Origin: Pseudobutyrivibrio sp.
Lineage (GTDB): Bacteria > Bacillota > Clostridia > Lachnospirales > Lachnospiraceae
Reading direction: 5' to 3'
DNA: 6,218 nt
Assembly (NCBI GenBank): GCA_017557715.1
Contig: JAFYYE010000051.1
Coordinates: 1-6,218, forward strand
In this document: piece after piece, positions 1 to 5,154 of the stretch
How the letters are laid out: every line of letters starts with the position of its first letter
Numbering within the stretch: position 1 is the stretch's first letter
The notes under the pieces: model-generated
Told to the model about the DNA's origin: nothing
The model's input: only the letters and a program-made list of their open reading frames with translations
The model's database searches: none
Made by a program: the position numbers and the translations under genes

Positions 1-154
1 TGTCATCAGATAAAAATGTAACATTGCCACTATTCAAATATGTTGACACCTGCGTAAACCCTGCATTTTCAAATTCCAACTTCAAATCAGACATTCTAAT
101 TTTGTTTTTACCGCTAATATTTATACCACGAAGAAATGCTATATATTTTTTCAT
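1..154 (-). CDS. DUF1697 family protein, N-terminal fragment (runs off left edge)
   Basis: Reading the minus strand from the ATG at 154-152 gives 51 codons with no stop before the window edge. The protein begins MKKYIAFLRGINISGKNKI and continues through MSDLK and a TYLNSGNVTF segment. The opening IAFLRGIN-GGKNKI-like stretch followed by a Y-SGNV-F motif is characteristic of DUF1697, a family of about 180 residues with known structures but no agreed biochemical role. Only about the first quarter is present. The start is supported by an AAGGGGGA ribosome binding site five bases upstream. It lies 62 bases downstream of the GNAT stop codon on the same strand, and no terminator was seen between them, so co-transcription is likely. 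The family call rests on recalled motifs, not on a search. Confidence 0.85.
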   Translation of the reverse strand, partial: MKKYIAFLRGINISGKNKIRMSDLKLEFENAGFTQVSTYLNSGNVTFLSDD

Positions 155-216
155 TGAGTCCCCCTTAACCATACAAATTAGGATTATCATCATCTCTACA
201 AAATCGGAAATTCATA

Positions 217-669
217 CTATAATTTATAATACATAAAGTTCCCGTTATGTTTAAATCCAAAATCAGTATATAGCTTTACTCCCAAATCTGATGCAGTAAT
301 CTGAACAGTACCACAACCATATTCATTAGCTTCATTTACTACTCTTGAAAGCAATTCCTTGGCTATACCTTTTCTCCTGTAATTCGGGTTAGTAAACATA
401 CTGGAAAGTAAACCTATTCTTCCAGAAGGACATCCAAAATACGGAGGCTTTTCGACAAAAGACATTCCGCTTGTACCTATAATCTCATCACCATCCATTG
501 CCAGCCATGAGACAAATGTTCCATCTGACATATGTCTTTTGTAATAATCCTTCAGATTTGGGACTAAATCTATGTCTTCAGTCGCACCTTCTTCTCGAAG
601 TTGGTTAATCCTCATTTGAATAAATGTATCTAATTCATTTTCCGTAAGTTTCTTATATATGATATCCAC
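217..669 (-). CDS. GNAT family N-acetyltransferase
   Basis: This 150-residue protein has the normal length of a single-domain GNAT enzyme, which moves an acetyl group from acetyl-CoA to an amine on a small molecule or protein. The acetyl-CoA pyrophosphate-binding motif A is visible at residues 96-107 (NYRRKGIAKELL, an R/Q-x-x-G-x-G/A type loop), after the beta-4 strand around GLLSSMFT. Motif B follows at about 126-140 (ASDLGVKLYTDFGFK), with the usual Y-x-x-x-GF pattern. No signal peptide or membrane segment is seen, so it should be cytosolic. The start is GTG at 669-667, chosen because an AAGGGGGA ribosome binding site sits about five bases upstream and the protein begins at the expected point of the fold. 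The substrate cannot be read from the sequence. It is followed by the DUF1697 gene on the same strand. Confidence 0.9.
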   Translation of the reverse strand: MDIIYKKLTENELDTFIQMRINQLREEGATEDIDLVPNLKDYYKRHMSDGTFVSWLAMDGDEIIGTSGMSFVEKPPYFGCPSGRIGLLSSMFTNPNYRRKGIAKELLSRVVNEANEYGCGTVQITASDLGVKLYTDFGFKHNGNFMYYKL

Positions 670-830
670 TTTATCCCCCTTAACGAGTTAAACTGAAATA
701 TAATTTGCCTCTAAAAATCCCGATTTGTTAATGTCTTTATTTTAGTTGATTGGAGAGCTAAATAAAAGTTTTAAAATTATACGCATAGATAAATATATAA
801 ACTCGAGGCATCCCCTATTTTTGGCCCAAG

Positions 831-929
831 TTGTCATTTGACACATAGAATATAAAAAGACATCAAAAAAGCCCGCAAATGCGAGCTTAAGTAATTTTTG
901 TATTTTATATATTATGTGTCAATCGACAA
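831..929. repeat. 99-bp imperfect palindrome enclosing a terminator hairpin
   Basis: The left arm (831-857) and right arm (903-929) are inverted copies that match at 23 of 27 positions by eye. The best block is TTGACACATA on the left against TATGTGTCAA on the right. The centre contains the hairpin at 869-888. As RNA it could fold into one long, interrupted stem-loop. Size and shape resemble a small non-autonomous palindromic element (MITE-like), but no target-site duplication is obvious, and it could equally be a long transcription-terminating structure. Only this single copy is in the window. Confidence 0.6.
865..888 (-). terminator. Intrinsic terminator on the minus strand
   Basis: Read on the minus strand, AAGCTCGC pairs with GCGGGCTT across a four-base loop, giving eight pairs including one T-G wobble. 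Six T residues follow, overlapping the end of the stem. On the plus strand the wobble becomes an A-C mismatch and the T run is less well placed, so the minus orientation is favoured. No identifiable minus-strand gene lies directly upstream of it. Confidence 0.75.
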
Positions 930-947
930 TTAATTCTTTGATTTATA

Positions 948-997
948 TTAATACCTTCCATAACGCTCTCTACCGAGATCACGCTGAAAGGTATTAA
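948..997. repeat. Inverted repeat (10-bp arms, 30-base spacer)
   Basis: TTAATACCTT at 948-957 is perfectly complementary to AAGGTATTAA at 988-997. The spacer contains a small TCTC-tacc-GAGA dyad, so a nested stem-loop is possible. No T run follows on either strand, so it does not look like a terminator. No known RNA family was recognised. Confidence 0.5.
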
Positions 998-1091
998 CAA
1001 GCAACAGAATCAAATAAACCTAACTTCTCGCAGGCCTTGTAAATTCCATCTTTACAAAAAGATAATAGCACATATATTAACATGATATAAC

Positions 1092-1108
1092 GTTCGATGT
1101 TGTTTGAT
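1092..1108 (+). promoter_or_regulatory. Candidate operator: GTTYGAT direct repeat overlapping the -35
   Basis: GTTCGAT at 1092-1098 and GTTTGAT at 1102-1108 are direct repeats exactly 10 bp apart, about one helical turn, and overlap the -35 region of the DeoR promoter. DeoR-family proteins often bind repeated short sites and repress their own genes, so this is a plausible autoregulatory site. The evidence is position and pattern only. Confidence 0.35.
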
Positions 1109-1130
1109 TTGTGGAGTTCTGTGGTATAAT
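1100..1130 (+). promoter_or_regulatory. Promoter of the DeoR-family gene, extended -10
   Basis: TATAAT at 1125-1130 is a perfect -10 hexamer and is preceded by TGG, giving an extended TGnTATAAT. The -35 is weak: TTGATT at 1104-1109 (15-bp spacer) or TTGTTT at 1100-1105 (19-bp spacer). Transcription would begin near 1137, about 34 bases before the ATG at 1171. This excludes the upstream in-frame GTG at 1111 and ATG at 1132 as starts. Confidence 0.7.
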
Positions 1131-1170
1131 TATGTTTAATAAAACATTCTATCATCTGAAGGAGCATTCT

Positions 1171-1947
1171 ATGAAACAGATAAATGAAAATAATGGAATA
1201 CGCCGCCGTGAATCTATCTACGAATCGTTAAAAGAACAGACTACTGTAAATGTAAAGGATTTATCACAAAAATTTGGTGTGTCTGATATGACTATCAGAA
1301 GAGACTTACACATAATGGAAGAACAGGGAATACTTATTACTCATTATGGAGGTGCTACTATCAGGCATCCAAGCTCAGTTATACACACTTTTGACATGCG
1401 AAAAGAAAGCTTTTTCGAAGCTAAAGCCGCAATTGCCCGCCGCGCTGTAGAATTTATCAAAGAAAACGATGTAATTTATCTAGATCCAAGTACCACAGTA
1501 TTGCTTATGACCCGATATCTTCCACCCTTGCATCACACCGTTGTGACAAGCTCATTGGCAGTAATGCAGGAGTGTTCTCACAATCCATATATCACATTAT
1601 ACATGGCTCCAGGTAAATATCAGGACGCAAACGGAGGCTCCATGGACATGGATACTTTGACCTATCTTTCAAATTTTCACTTTAACTCCGCCTTTCTAGG
1701 AACAGGCTTTATAGATACGGTCTATGGTGTAACCAGCACAGAAATGGATTGTTCAATAAAACAGGTAGTTATGAGAAATTCTGAGCAAAATATTCTTCTT
1801 GTTGACCACTCAAAATTCGGGCAACATACTATGAAAAAGTTCGGAGATATCAAAGATTTTAATACTATTATCACAGACTCTGATATCTCCGATAAGGATC
1901 AATATAATATTTTAAATGAAAAGGTAAATCTAAATATAACTCATTAA
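1171..1947 (+). CDS. DeoR/GlpR family transcriptional regulator
   Basis: The 258-residue product has the normal length and two-part build of DeoR-family sugar regulators, usually repressors released by a phosphorylated sugar. The N-terminal winged helix spans about residues 11-60, with the recognition helix in VSDMTIRRDLHIMEEQG and the wing ending in HYGGATI. The C-terminal sensor follows: DPSTT at about 105-109 is the counterpart of the usual D-G-TT phosphate-binding turn, TSSLAVM is the next loop, and LLVDHSKFG near the end matches the family's D-SKFG motif. The start is ATG at 1171, with AAGGAG seven bases upstream; longer in-frame starts lie at or before the promoter. The effector is unknown. 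It stands alone, divergent from the GNAT gene and convergent with the flavoprotein gene 16 bases away. No target operon is evident. Confidence 0.93.
   Translation: MKQINENNGIRRRESIYESLKEQTTVNVKDLSQKFGVSDMTIRRDLHIMEEQGILITHYGGATIRHPSSVIHTFDMRKESFFEAKAAIARRAVEFIKENDVIYLDPSTTVLLMTRYLPPLHHTVVTSSLAVMQECSHNPYITLYMAPGKYQDANGGSMDMDTLTYLSNFHFNSAFLGTGFIDTVYGVTSTEMDCSIKQVVMRNSEQNILLVDHSKFGQHTMKKFGDIKDFNTIITDSDISDKDQYNILNEKVNLNITH
1841..1892. repeat. 12-bp perfect inverted repeat inside the DeoR gene
   Basis: TCGGAGATATCA at 1841-1852 and TGATATCTCCGA at 1881-1892 are exact inverted copies with a 28-base spacer, near the 3' end of the coding region. The arms encode FGDIK and SDISDK. They could form a stem-loop in the mRNA, but no T run follows and this may be chance. 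Confidence 0.4.
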
Positions 1948-1963
1948 TCTTAAGATTATGCCT

Positions 1964-2590
1964 TTATTTCCCATCCGCAAAACTTGTAAAAGAACCTCGC
2001 TCAAACACAGGCTCGCCATACTTATCCTTTGCATCGTCAAATGCCTTAATCATGAATGCCATATTTCTGGCAAGGTTTCGCATGGTCTGTAATCCCTCAA
2101 GGTCCTTTTTCACATCTTCTGCACTGAATCCATGAACCTGATTCCAATAAGTGCTTGTAGCTATAGGCATCCCGCTGATGGAAAAGTATTTATTTAACAC
2201 ATCAAATGTTGCTGTATTTCCTCCACGGCGAGCACTTACAACAGCTGCTCCAACCTTAAGATGCTTTGAGAATGAAGTGCTGTAAAACAATCTATCCATA
2301 AATGAAAGGATTGTGCCATTTGGTGAAGCATAATATACAGGACTGCCAACAACAATTCCGTCAGCCTCTTCAAACTTAGGAGCAACTTCATTTACCAAAT
2401 CATCAAAGACACATTTTCCAAGCTCCTTGCATTTGCCGCAAGCCACACATCCTCTAATAGCCTTGTTACCTACATGAATAATCTCAGCCTCTACTCCTTC
2501 AGCTTCAAAAACGCTTACCATTTCCTGTAGTGCTGTAGCTGTGCACCCATTGGCCTTAGGACTACCATTTAATAAAATCACTTTTGCCAT
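1964..2590 (-). CDS. Flavodoxin-fold NAD(P)H-dependent oxidoreductase, iron-sulfur flavoprotein type
   Basis: The 208-residue cytosolic protein has the flavodoxin-like fold of NADPH-dependent FMN reductases. The FMN phosphate loop is LLNGSPKANGCT at residues 6-17, and the isoalloxazine-side loop is VGSPVYYASPNG at 81-92. Later come SARRGGNTATFD and TYWNQVHG, both typical of this clostridial group. Between the two flavin loops lies C-x2-C-x2-C-x5-C (Cys48, 51, 54, 60), which matches the compact cysteine motif that binds a 4Fe-4S cluster in iron-sulfur flavoproteins; whether a cluster is bound here is inference. ATG at 2590 is preferred over the in-frame TTG at 2596 because AAAGGAG lies nine bases before the ATG, while the TTG is too close. 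It follows the small membrane protein gene by 47 bases, probably in one operon, and ends 16 bases from the convergent DeoR gene. Confidence 0.92.
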   Translation of the reverse strand: MAKVILLNGSPKANGCTATALQEMVSVFEAEGVEAEIIHVGNKAIRGCVACGKCKELGKCVFDDLVNEVAPKFEEADGIVVGSPVYYASPNGTILSFMDRLFYSTSFSKHLKVGAAVVSARRGGNTATFDVLNKYFSISGMPIATSTYWNQVHGFSAEDVKKDLEGLQTMRNLARNMAFMIKAFDDAKDKYGEPVFERGSFTSFADGK

Positions 2591-2637
2591 ATTCAATCTC
2601 TCCTTTTACAAAAACTTAATATCCCCCTGACTAAGCT

Positions 2638-2874
2638 CTATTCATTTTGATATATCTTATATAAAAAATGATTTTGAAACCAATTAACTATTTTATCAAT
2701 AATAAATGCAGTAACGCATAATAAGACAAACTCTAGAAAAAGATTTAACGCTTTACTATCAATATATAAACCCATATTGATTTTTGATCGTAATATATCG
2801 TATCCCTTAATCGCCAATCCCCAAAGTATGACTCTGCATAAAAATATAAACCACTTTGATTGAAATACTCTCAT
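2638..2874 (-). CDS. Small hypothetical membrane protein, two predicted helices
   Basis: This is a 78-residue protein of unknown function. Two hydrophobic segments are visible: FIFLCRVILWGLAIKGYDIL near the N-terminus and LNLFLEFVLLCVTAFIIDKI in the second half, joined by a short polar loop. The C-terminus is aromatic and basic (NWFQNHFLYKIYQ). No family was recognised and no catalytic motif is seen. An AAAGGAGAGG ribosome binding site lies just upstream. Two in-frame ATGs compete, at 2880 and 2874; the latter has the nine-base spacing also used by the downstream flavoprotein gene, so it is preferred, with 80 residues as the alternative. It is likely the first gene of a two-gene operon with the flavoprotein. 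It could be a partner of that protein, but nothing in the sequence proves it. Confidence 0.65.
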   Translation of the reverse strand: MRVFQSKWFIFLCRVILWGLAIKGYDILRSKINMGLYIDSKALNLFLEFVLLCVTAFIIDKIVNWFQNHFLYKIYQNE

Positions 2875-2911
2875 AAACATCCTCTCCTTTTTAAAATATA
2901 ATTACAACCAT

Positions 2912-2941
2912 TGTATATGTTCTATAGATAAAAAACTACAA
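2912..2941 (-). promoter_or_regulatory. Possible promoter for the membrane protein-flavoprotein pair
   Basis: On the minus strand TTGTAG (2941-2936) and TATACA (2917-2912) are separated by 18 bp and lie about 40 bases before the start codon. Both hexamers are imperfect and the region is AT-rich, so this is a weak call. It sits immediately after the upstream terminator, where a new promoter would be expected. Confidence 0.3.
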
Positions 2942-2942
2942 T

Positions 2943-2984
2943 AAAAATCCCCTCATTACTAGCGTTTAAGTAATAAGAGGATTT
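2943..2984 (-). terminator. Intrinsic terminator downstream of the GH53 chimera gene
   Basis: On the minus strand the arms 2984-2969 and 2960-2945 form 16 consecutive pairs, two of them G-T wobbles, around an eight-base loop, followed by TTTTT (2947-2943). On the plus strand the wobbles become A-C mismatches and no suitable T run follows, so the orientation is clear. It ends minus-strand transcription about 220 bases after the galactanase stop codon and separates that operon from the membrane protein gene. Confidence 0.85.
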
Positions 2985-3095
2985 AATCTAAAGTTTTATG
3001 AGACAAAAAAATTTAGAATGAATCAGTGGCTTGTGCTCTTTCTGCCTTAATTCATCAATGAAAACTTAAACAAAATTTAACAAAACACATAGGAC

Positions 3096-3192
3096 AGTAA
3101 CAACCGTATATATGATGGAGCCTATTCCCATATGTATGAGAATGCGAATAGGTATAGGTATGTTTTCTGCTTTGTATATTACGGTTGGAACT
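3096..3192. repeat. 97-bp nested inverted repeat in the 3' region of the GH53 gene
   Basis: The outer arms are 3096-3112 and 3175-3192; their shared core is CAACCGTA(A)TATA with one extra base on one side. Inside, CCTATTC at 3121-3127 pairs with GAATAGG at 3146-3152. An alternative hairpin joins ATTCCCAT (3124-3131) with ATGAGAAT (3136-3143) and cannot form at the same time. No T run follows, so it is not an ordinary terminator. The remaining DNA between 2985 and the galactanase stop codon shows nothing else recognisable. Confidence 0.5.
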
Positions 3193-3205
3193 CCAAATCC
3201 AAGCT

Positions 3206-5137
3206 TTACCACCATCCAAAAATCTTTTTAAAGATATTTGTTATCGCCTTTACAATAGGCTTAATAACAGGCTGGATTACCTTTACAATTTCCTTTACGC
3301 ATTTTACAACCTGCTCAATGACTACCTGTGCATCCTTGGCTGGATCTACCTTCTCGTCATCCTTGTTATCATCAGGATTTGGTGTGACTGTTGGTGTAGG
3401 GTCGTCATTGTTTTCGCCAGGATTGTCTATGTCTCCGTTGTCATCTTCCTTGCCTGGCTCAACTTCCTCGTCAACATCGCCTGTGCGATAGAGATAGAAA
3501 TCATCCCATGCACCCCAGCCGCCAGCAACAGCCTTCACTGAAACACCTACCTTTACTACAGTGCCATCAGCAGTAACCTTTATTTCCTCTACCTGTGGGT
3601 TAGCCCAATTCTGCCAACCTGTAACAGCTGTAGGAGTTTCAAAGCTCTCCTCGCCGACCTTTGCATATAGCTTGAGCTCTGCATTATCTCCGCAGTCGCC
3701 GCCTTCCACATAGGCACCAAGCTTATAGATACCTTTGTCTAAGGTAAGTTCCTGCTCTACTGTGTAATCAATGTTCTCATTGTCCCAGAACTTCATGCAC
3801 ATGGTACCAGTTCTTACATTTGATGAATCAGCCTGTGCTGACACTCCATTTTCGCCATCAGTATTTCCATCATCACTGATTGTCCATGAAGTGTTCCCAT
3901 CCTCAAATCCCGGATTTACAAGAAGATTTCTAGGATTAATTGTGAGCTTGCAAATAACCTCTTCCTCTTTATCAAGAACTGTAACTGTTCCCTTGATTTC
4001 ATATGTACCAGCGCCATTGTTAACTGCTGCATTAAATGCTTCTGAATCCCATGTAACTGCTACTTCGATTTCAGAACCATCGTTATAAACCACCTTTGCA
4101 TTCTCTGGAAGCTTCACTTCATCTCCCAGCTCAAAGGTAACATCCTCAACATCAATTCGTAAAACCGATAATGGAGCAGATGCACCTGTTCTTACATAGC
4201 TGTAAATTCTGGCTGATGGAAGGGCATGTCCTTCAAAATCAAACCACGCCTCGTTGTCTACTGCAGAACCACCAAACCAATCTCTTGCATCCTTATCATA
4301 TTTTCCAGAATAAGATGATGCCCAGCCTGAGCCATACTTCTCCCATGCTTCCTTATTAGAAGCAAGAACCTCTTCTGCATCATCGGCATCCTTATCATAT
4401 ACATTTACAGGAATCCATGCTGGCTCCCAATAGAAAACACCAATACCTTTATCAATAGAAGCTACTGCGCTAATGACACCGCGAACAGAATCAGCCTGTC
4501 CCTGAACTGAGATGTCATAGTTTAAAGCGTCTCCACTCTTACCTTCATACTCAGTATTTGTGTGTCCATCGCCATCCTCCAATGTATGCACATATGAAGT
4601 CTCGGCAACCATTACCTTCTTATTATATTTATCAGCAATATTCGAAAGCACATTTTTAAGATTAGAAAGTGTTCCGTGCCAGTATGGATAATATGATGAA
4701 GCAAATACGTCATAATCCACATCATACTTCTCAAGGTTGGCTGCATAGCTGTCATATCTTCCGCTTGTCTCAGGGTTTGTGAAATGAACTGCCACTATGA
4801 TATCCTTATCATTCTTATTGGCAACCTTTCTGACAGCCTTACTTCTGAACCTTATGTGCAGATAGTTCATGGGCACGTTCAGCACAAGAAGCACCACCAT
4901 AAGTCCCACATTCAACAGGATAACCCGAATAACATTGGGGTTCTTATCAGTGACATTATTGATGATATTGGCTGTGATAATAGGCAGTATCCATACCGGG
5001 CTGTGCTTAATAATATAGAAAACCGTAGACCAGAAAAAGTTGTGGTACATGCCCTTATAAAAGCCCAGCAAAGTCATGAGGGGACTACCCTTGTGCTTTT
5101 CAAAGCTCTCTAAATATATGTCGTTGTCGTGATTCAT
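3206..5137 (-). CDS. Chimeric ORF: ABC exporter N-terminus joined to C-terminal half of a GH53 galactanase
   Basis: Residues 1-105 are the start of an ABC exporter membrane domain, with hydrophobic helices at about 34-60 and 71-91 and the family-like stretch IKHSPVWILPIITANIIN. From about residue 100 the frame runs into GH53 endo-beta-1,4-galactanase, which cuts pectic galactan: strands IIVAVHFTN, YDVFASSYYPYWHG, KVMVAETSY (nucleophile Glu179) and IGVFYWEPAW are barrel strands 5-8, and the domain ends near residue 318. A Big_4-type Ig-like domain follows (about 323-402), then a carbohydrate-binding-type beta-sandwich (403-552), an acidic Pro/Asp/Asn linker (553-600) and a basic amphipathic tail ending in GWW (601-643). 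The barrel's first half, including the acid/base Glu, and any signal peptide are absent, so galactanase activity is not expected. The start at 5137 has TAGGAG and lies 17 bases after the GH43 stop. It is either an assembly chimera or a deletion fusion. Confidence 0.85.
   Translation of the reverse strand: MNHDNDIYLESFEKHKGSPLMTLLGFYKGMYHNFFWSTVFYIIKHSPVWILPIITANIINNVTDKNPNVIRVILLNVGLMVVLLVLNVPMNYLHIRFRSKAVRKVANKNDKDIIVAVHFTNPETSGRYDSYAANLEKYDVDYDVFASSYYPYWHGTLSNLKNVLSNIADKYNKKVMVAETSYVHTLEDGDGHTNTEYEGKSGDALNYDISVQGQADSVRGVISAVASIDKGIGVFYWEPAWIPVNVYDKDADDAEEVLASNKEAWEKYGSGWASSYSGKYDKDARDWFGGSAVDNEAWFDFEGHALPSARIYSYVRTGASAPLSVLRIDVEDVTFELGDEVKLPENAKVVYNDGSEIEVAVTWDSEAFNAAVNNGAGTYEIKGTVTVLDKEEEVICKLTINPRNLLVNPGFEDGNTSWTISDDGNTDGENGVSAQADSSNVRTGTMCMKFWDNENIDYTVEQELTLDKGIYKLGAYVEGGDCGDNAELKLYAKVGEESFETPTAVTGWQNWANPQVEEIKVTADGTVVKVGVSVKAVAGGWGAWDDFYLYRTGDVDEEVEPGKEDDNGDIDNPGENNDDPTPTVTPNPDDNKDDEKVDPAKDAQVVIEQVVKCVKEIVKVIQPVIKPIVKAITNIFKKIFGWW
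4823..4843 (-). other. Junction between ABC transporter and GH53 sequence
   Basis: These bases encode SKAVRKV (residues 99-105). Upstream residues (PMNYLHIRFRSKA) fit the end of the second ABC membrane helix and its cytoplasmic extension; downstream residues (VANKNDKDIIVAVHFTNPE) fit GH53 strand 5. The KAVRKV stretch is acceptable in both families, where ABC members of this kind read roughly K-A-I-R-x-V-E-A and GH53 members K-A-V-R-x. The breakpoint therefore cannot be placed more exactly and probably lies in a short sequence shared by the two parents. Confidence 0.65.
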
Positions 5138-5154
5138 TTCTGCTCCTAAATCAT

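Larger units (their letters stand above)
670..1099. other. Structured non-coding stretch between the GNAT and DeoR genes
   Basis: No convincing gene was found here on either strand. It holds a 99-bp imperfect palindrome (831-929) with a minus-strand terminator at its centre and a second dyad (948-997). A TATAAT on the minus strand at 781-776 is a possible -10 for the GNAT gene about 105 bases downstream of it, but no good -35 accompanies it. A short minus-strand frame ending at 994 is discussed as a possible gene relic. The rest is AT-rich and shows nothing recognisable. Confidence 0.7.

Noticed and set aside
24..236. Plus-strand 70-codon frame at the left edge
   Set aside because: It is antisense to the DUF1697 start and the intergenic gap; the minus-strand gene has a clear family match and ribosome binding site.
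994..1167. 57-codon minus-strand ORF overlapping the DeoR promoter and start
   Set aside because: No ribosome binding site precedes either possible ATG, and its first half is antisense to the DeoR gene. Only the last ~20 codons look coding-like, so it is mentioned as a possible relic and not called a gene.
1111..1170. Longer start (GTG at 1111 or ATG at 1132) for the DeoR-family gene
   Set aside because: The extended -10 at 1122-1130 puts transcription start near 1137, and only the ATG at 1171 has a ribosome binding site; the extra 20 residues do not match the family.
1946..1957. Palindrome AATCTTAAGATT between the convergent DeoR and flavoprotein genes as a bidirectional terminator
   Set aside because: It is short, AT-only apart from two G-C pairs, has no loop of usable size and lacks a T run on either strand.
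2591..2596. TTG start two codons upstream for the flavoprotein gene
   Set aside because: It lies almost on top of the AAAGGAGAG site; the ATG at 2590 has proper spacing.
3215..3240. AT-rich hairpin near the end of the galactanase gene as a terminator
   Set aside because: It lies inside the coding sequence for IFKKIF, has only A-T-rich pairs with a two-base loop, and a much stronger terminator lies at 2943-2984.
3132..3541. Plus-strand open frames opposite the end of the galactanase gene
   Set aside because: They are low-complexity Ser/Thr-rich or Tyr/Leu-rich shadows of the acidic linker and tail coding region, with no ribosome binding site or recognisable domain.
3206..5137. A purposeful membrane-tethered galactanase as a new biological system
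   Set aside because: The barrel is half missing, the acid/base Glu is absent, the predicted side of the membrane is wrong, and the join falls in a sequence shared by both parents; artefact or deletion is simpler.
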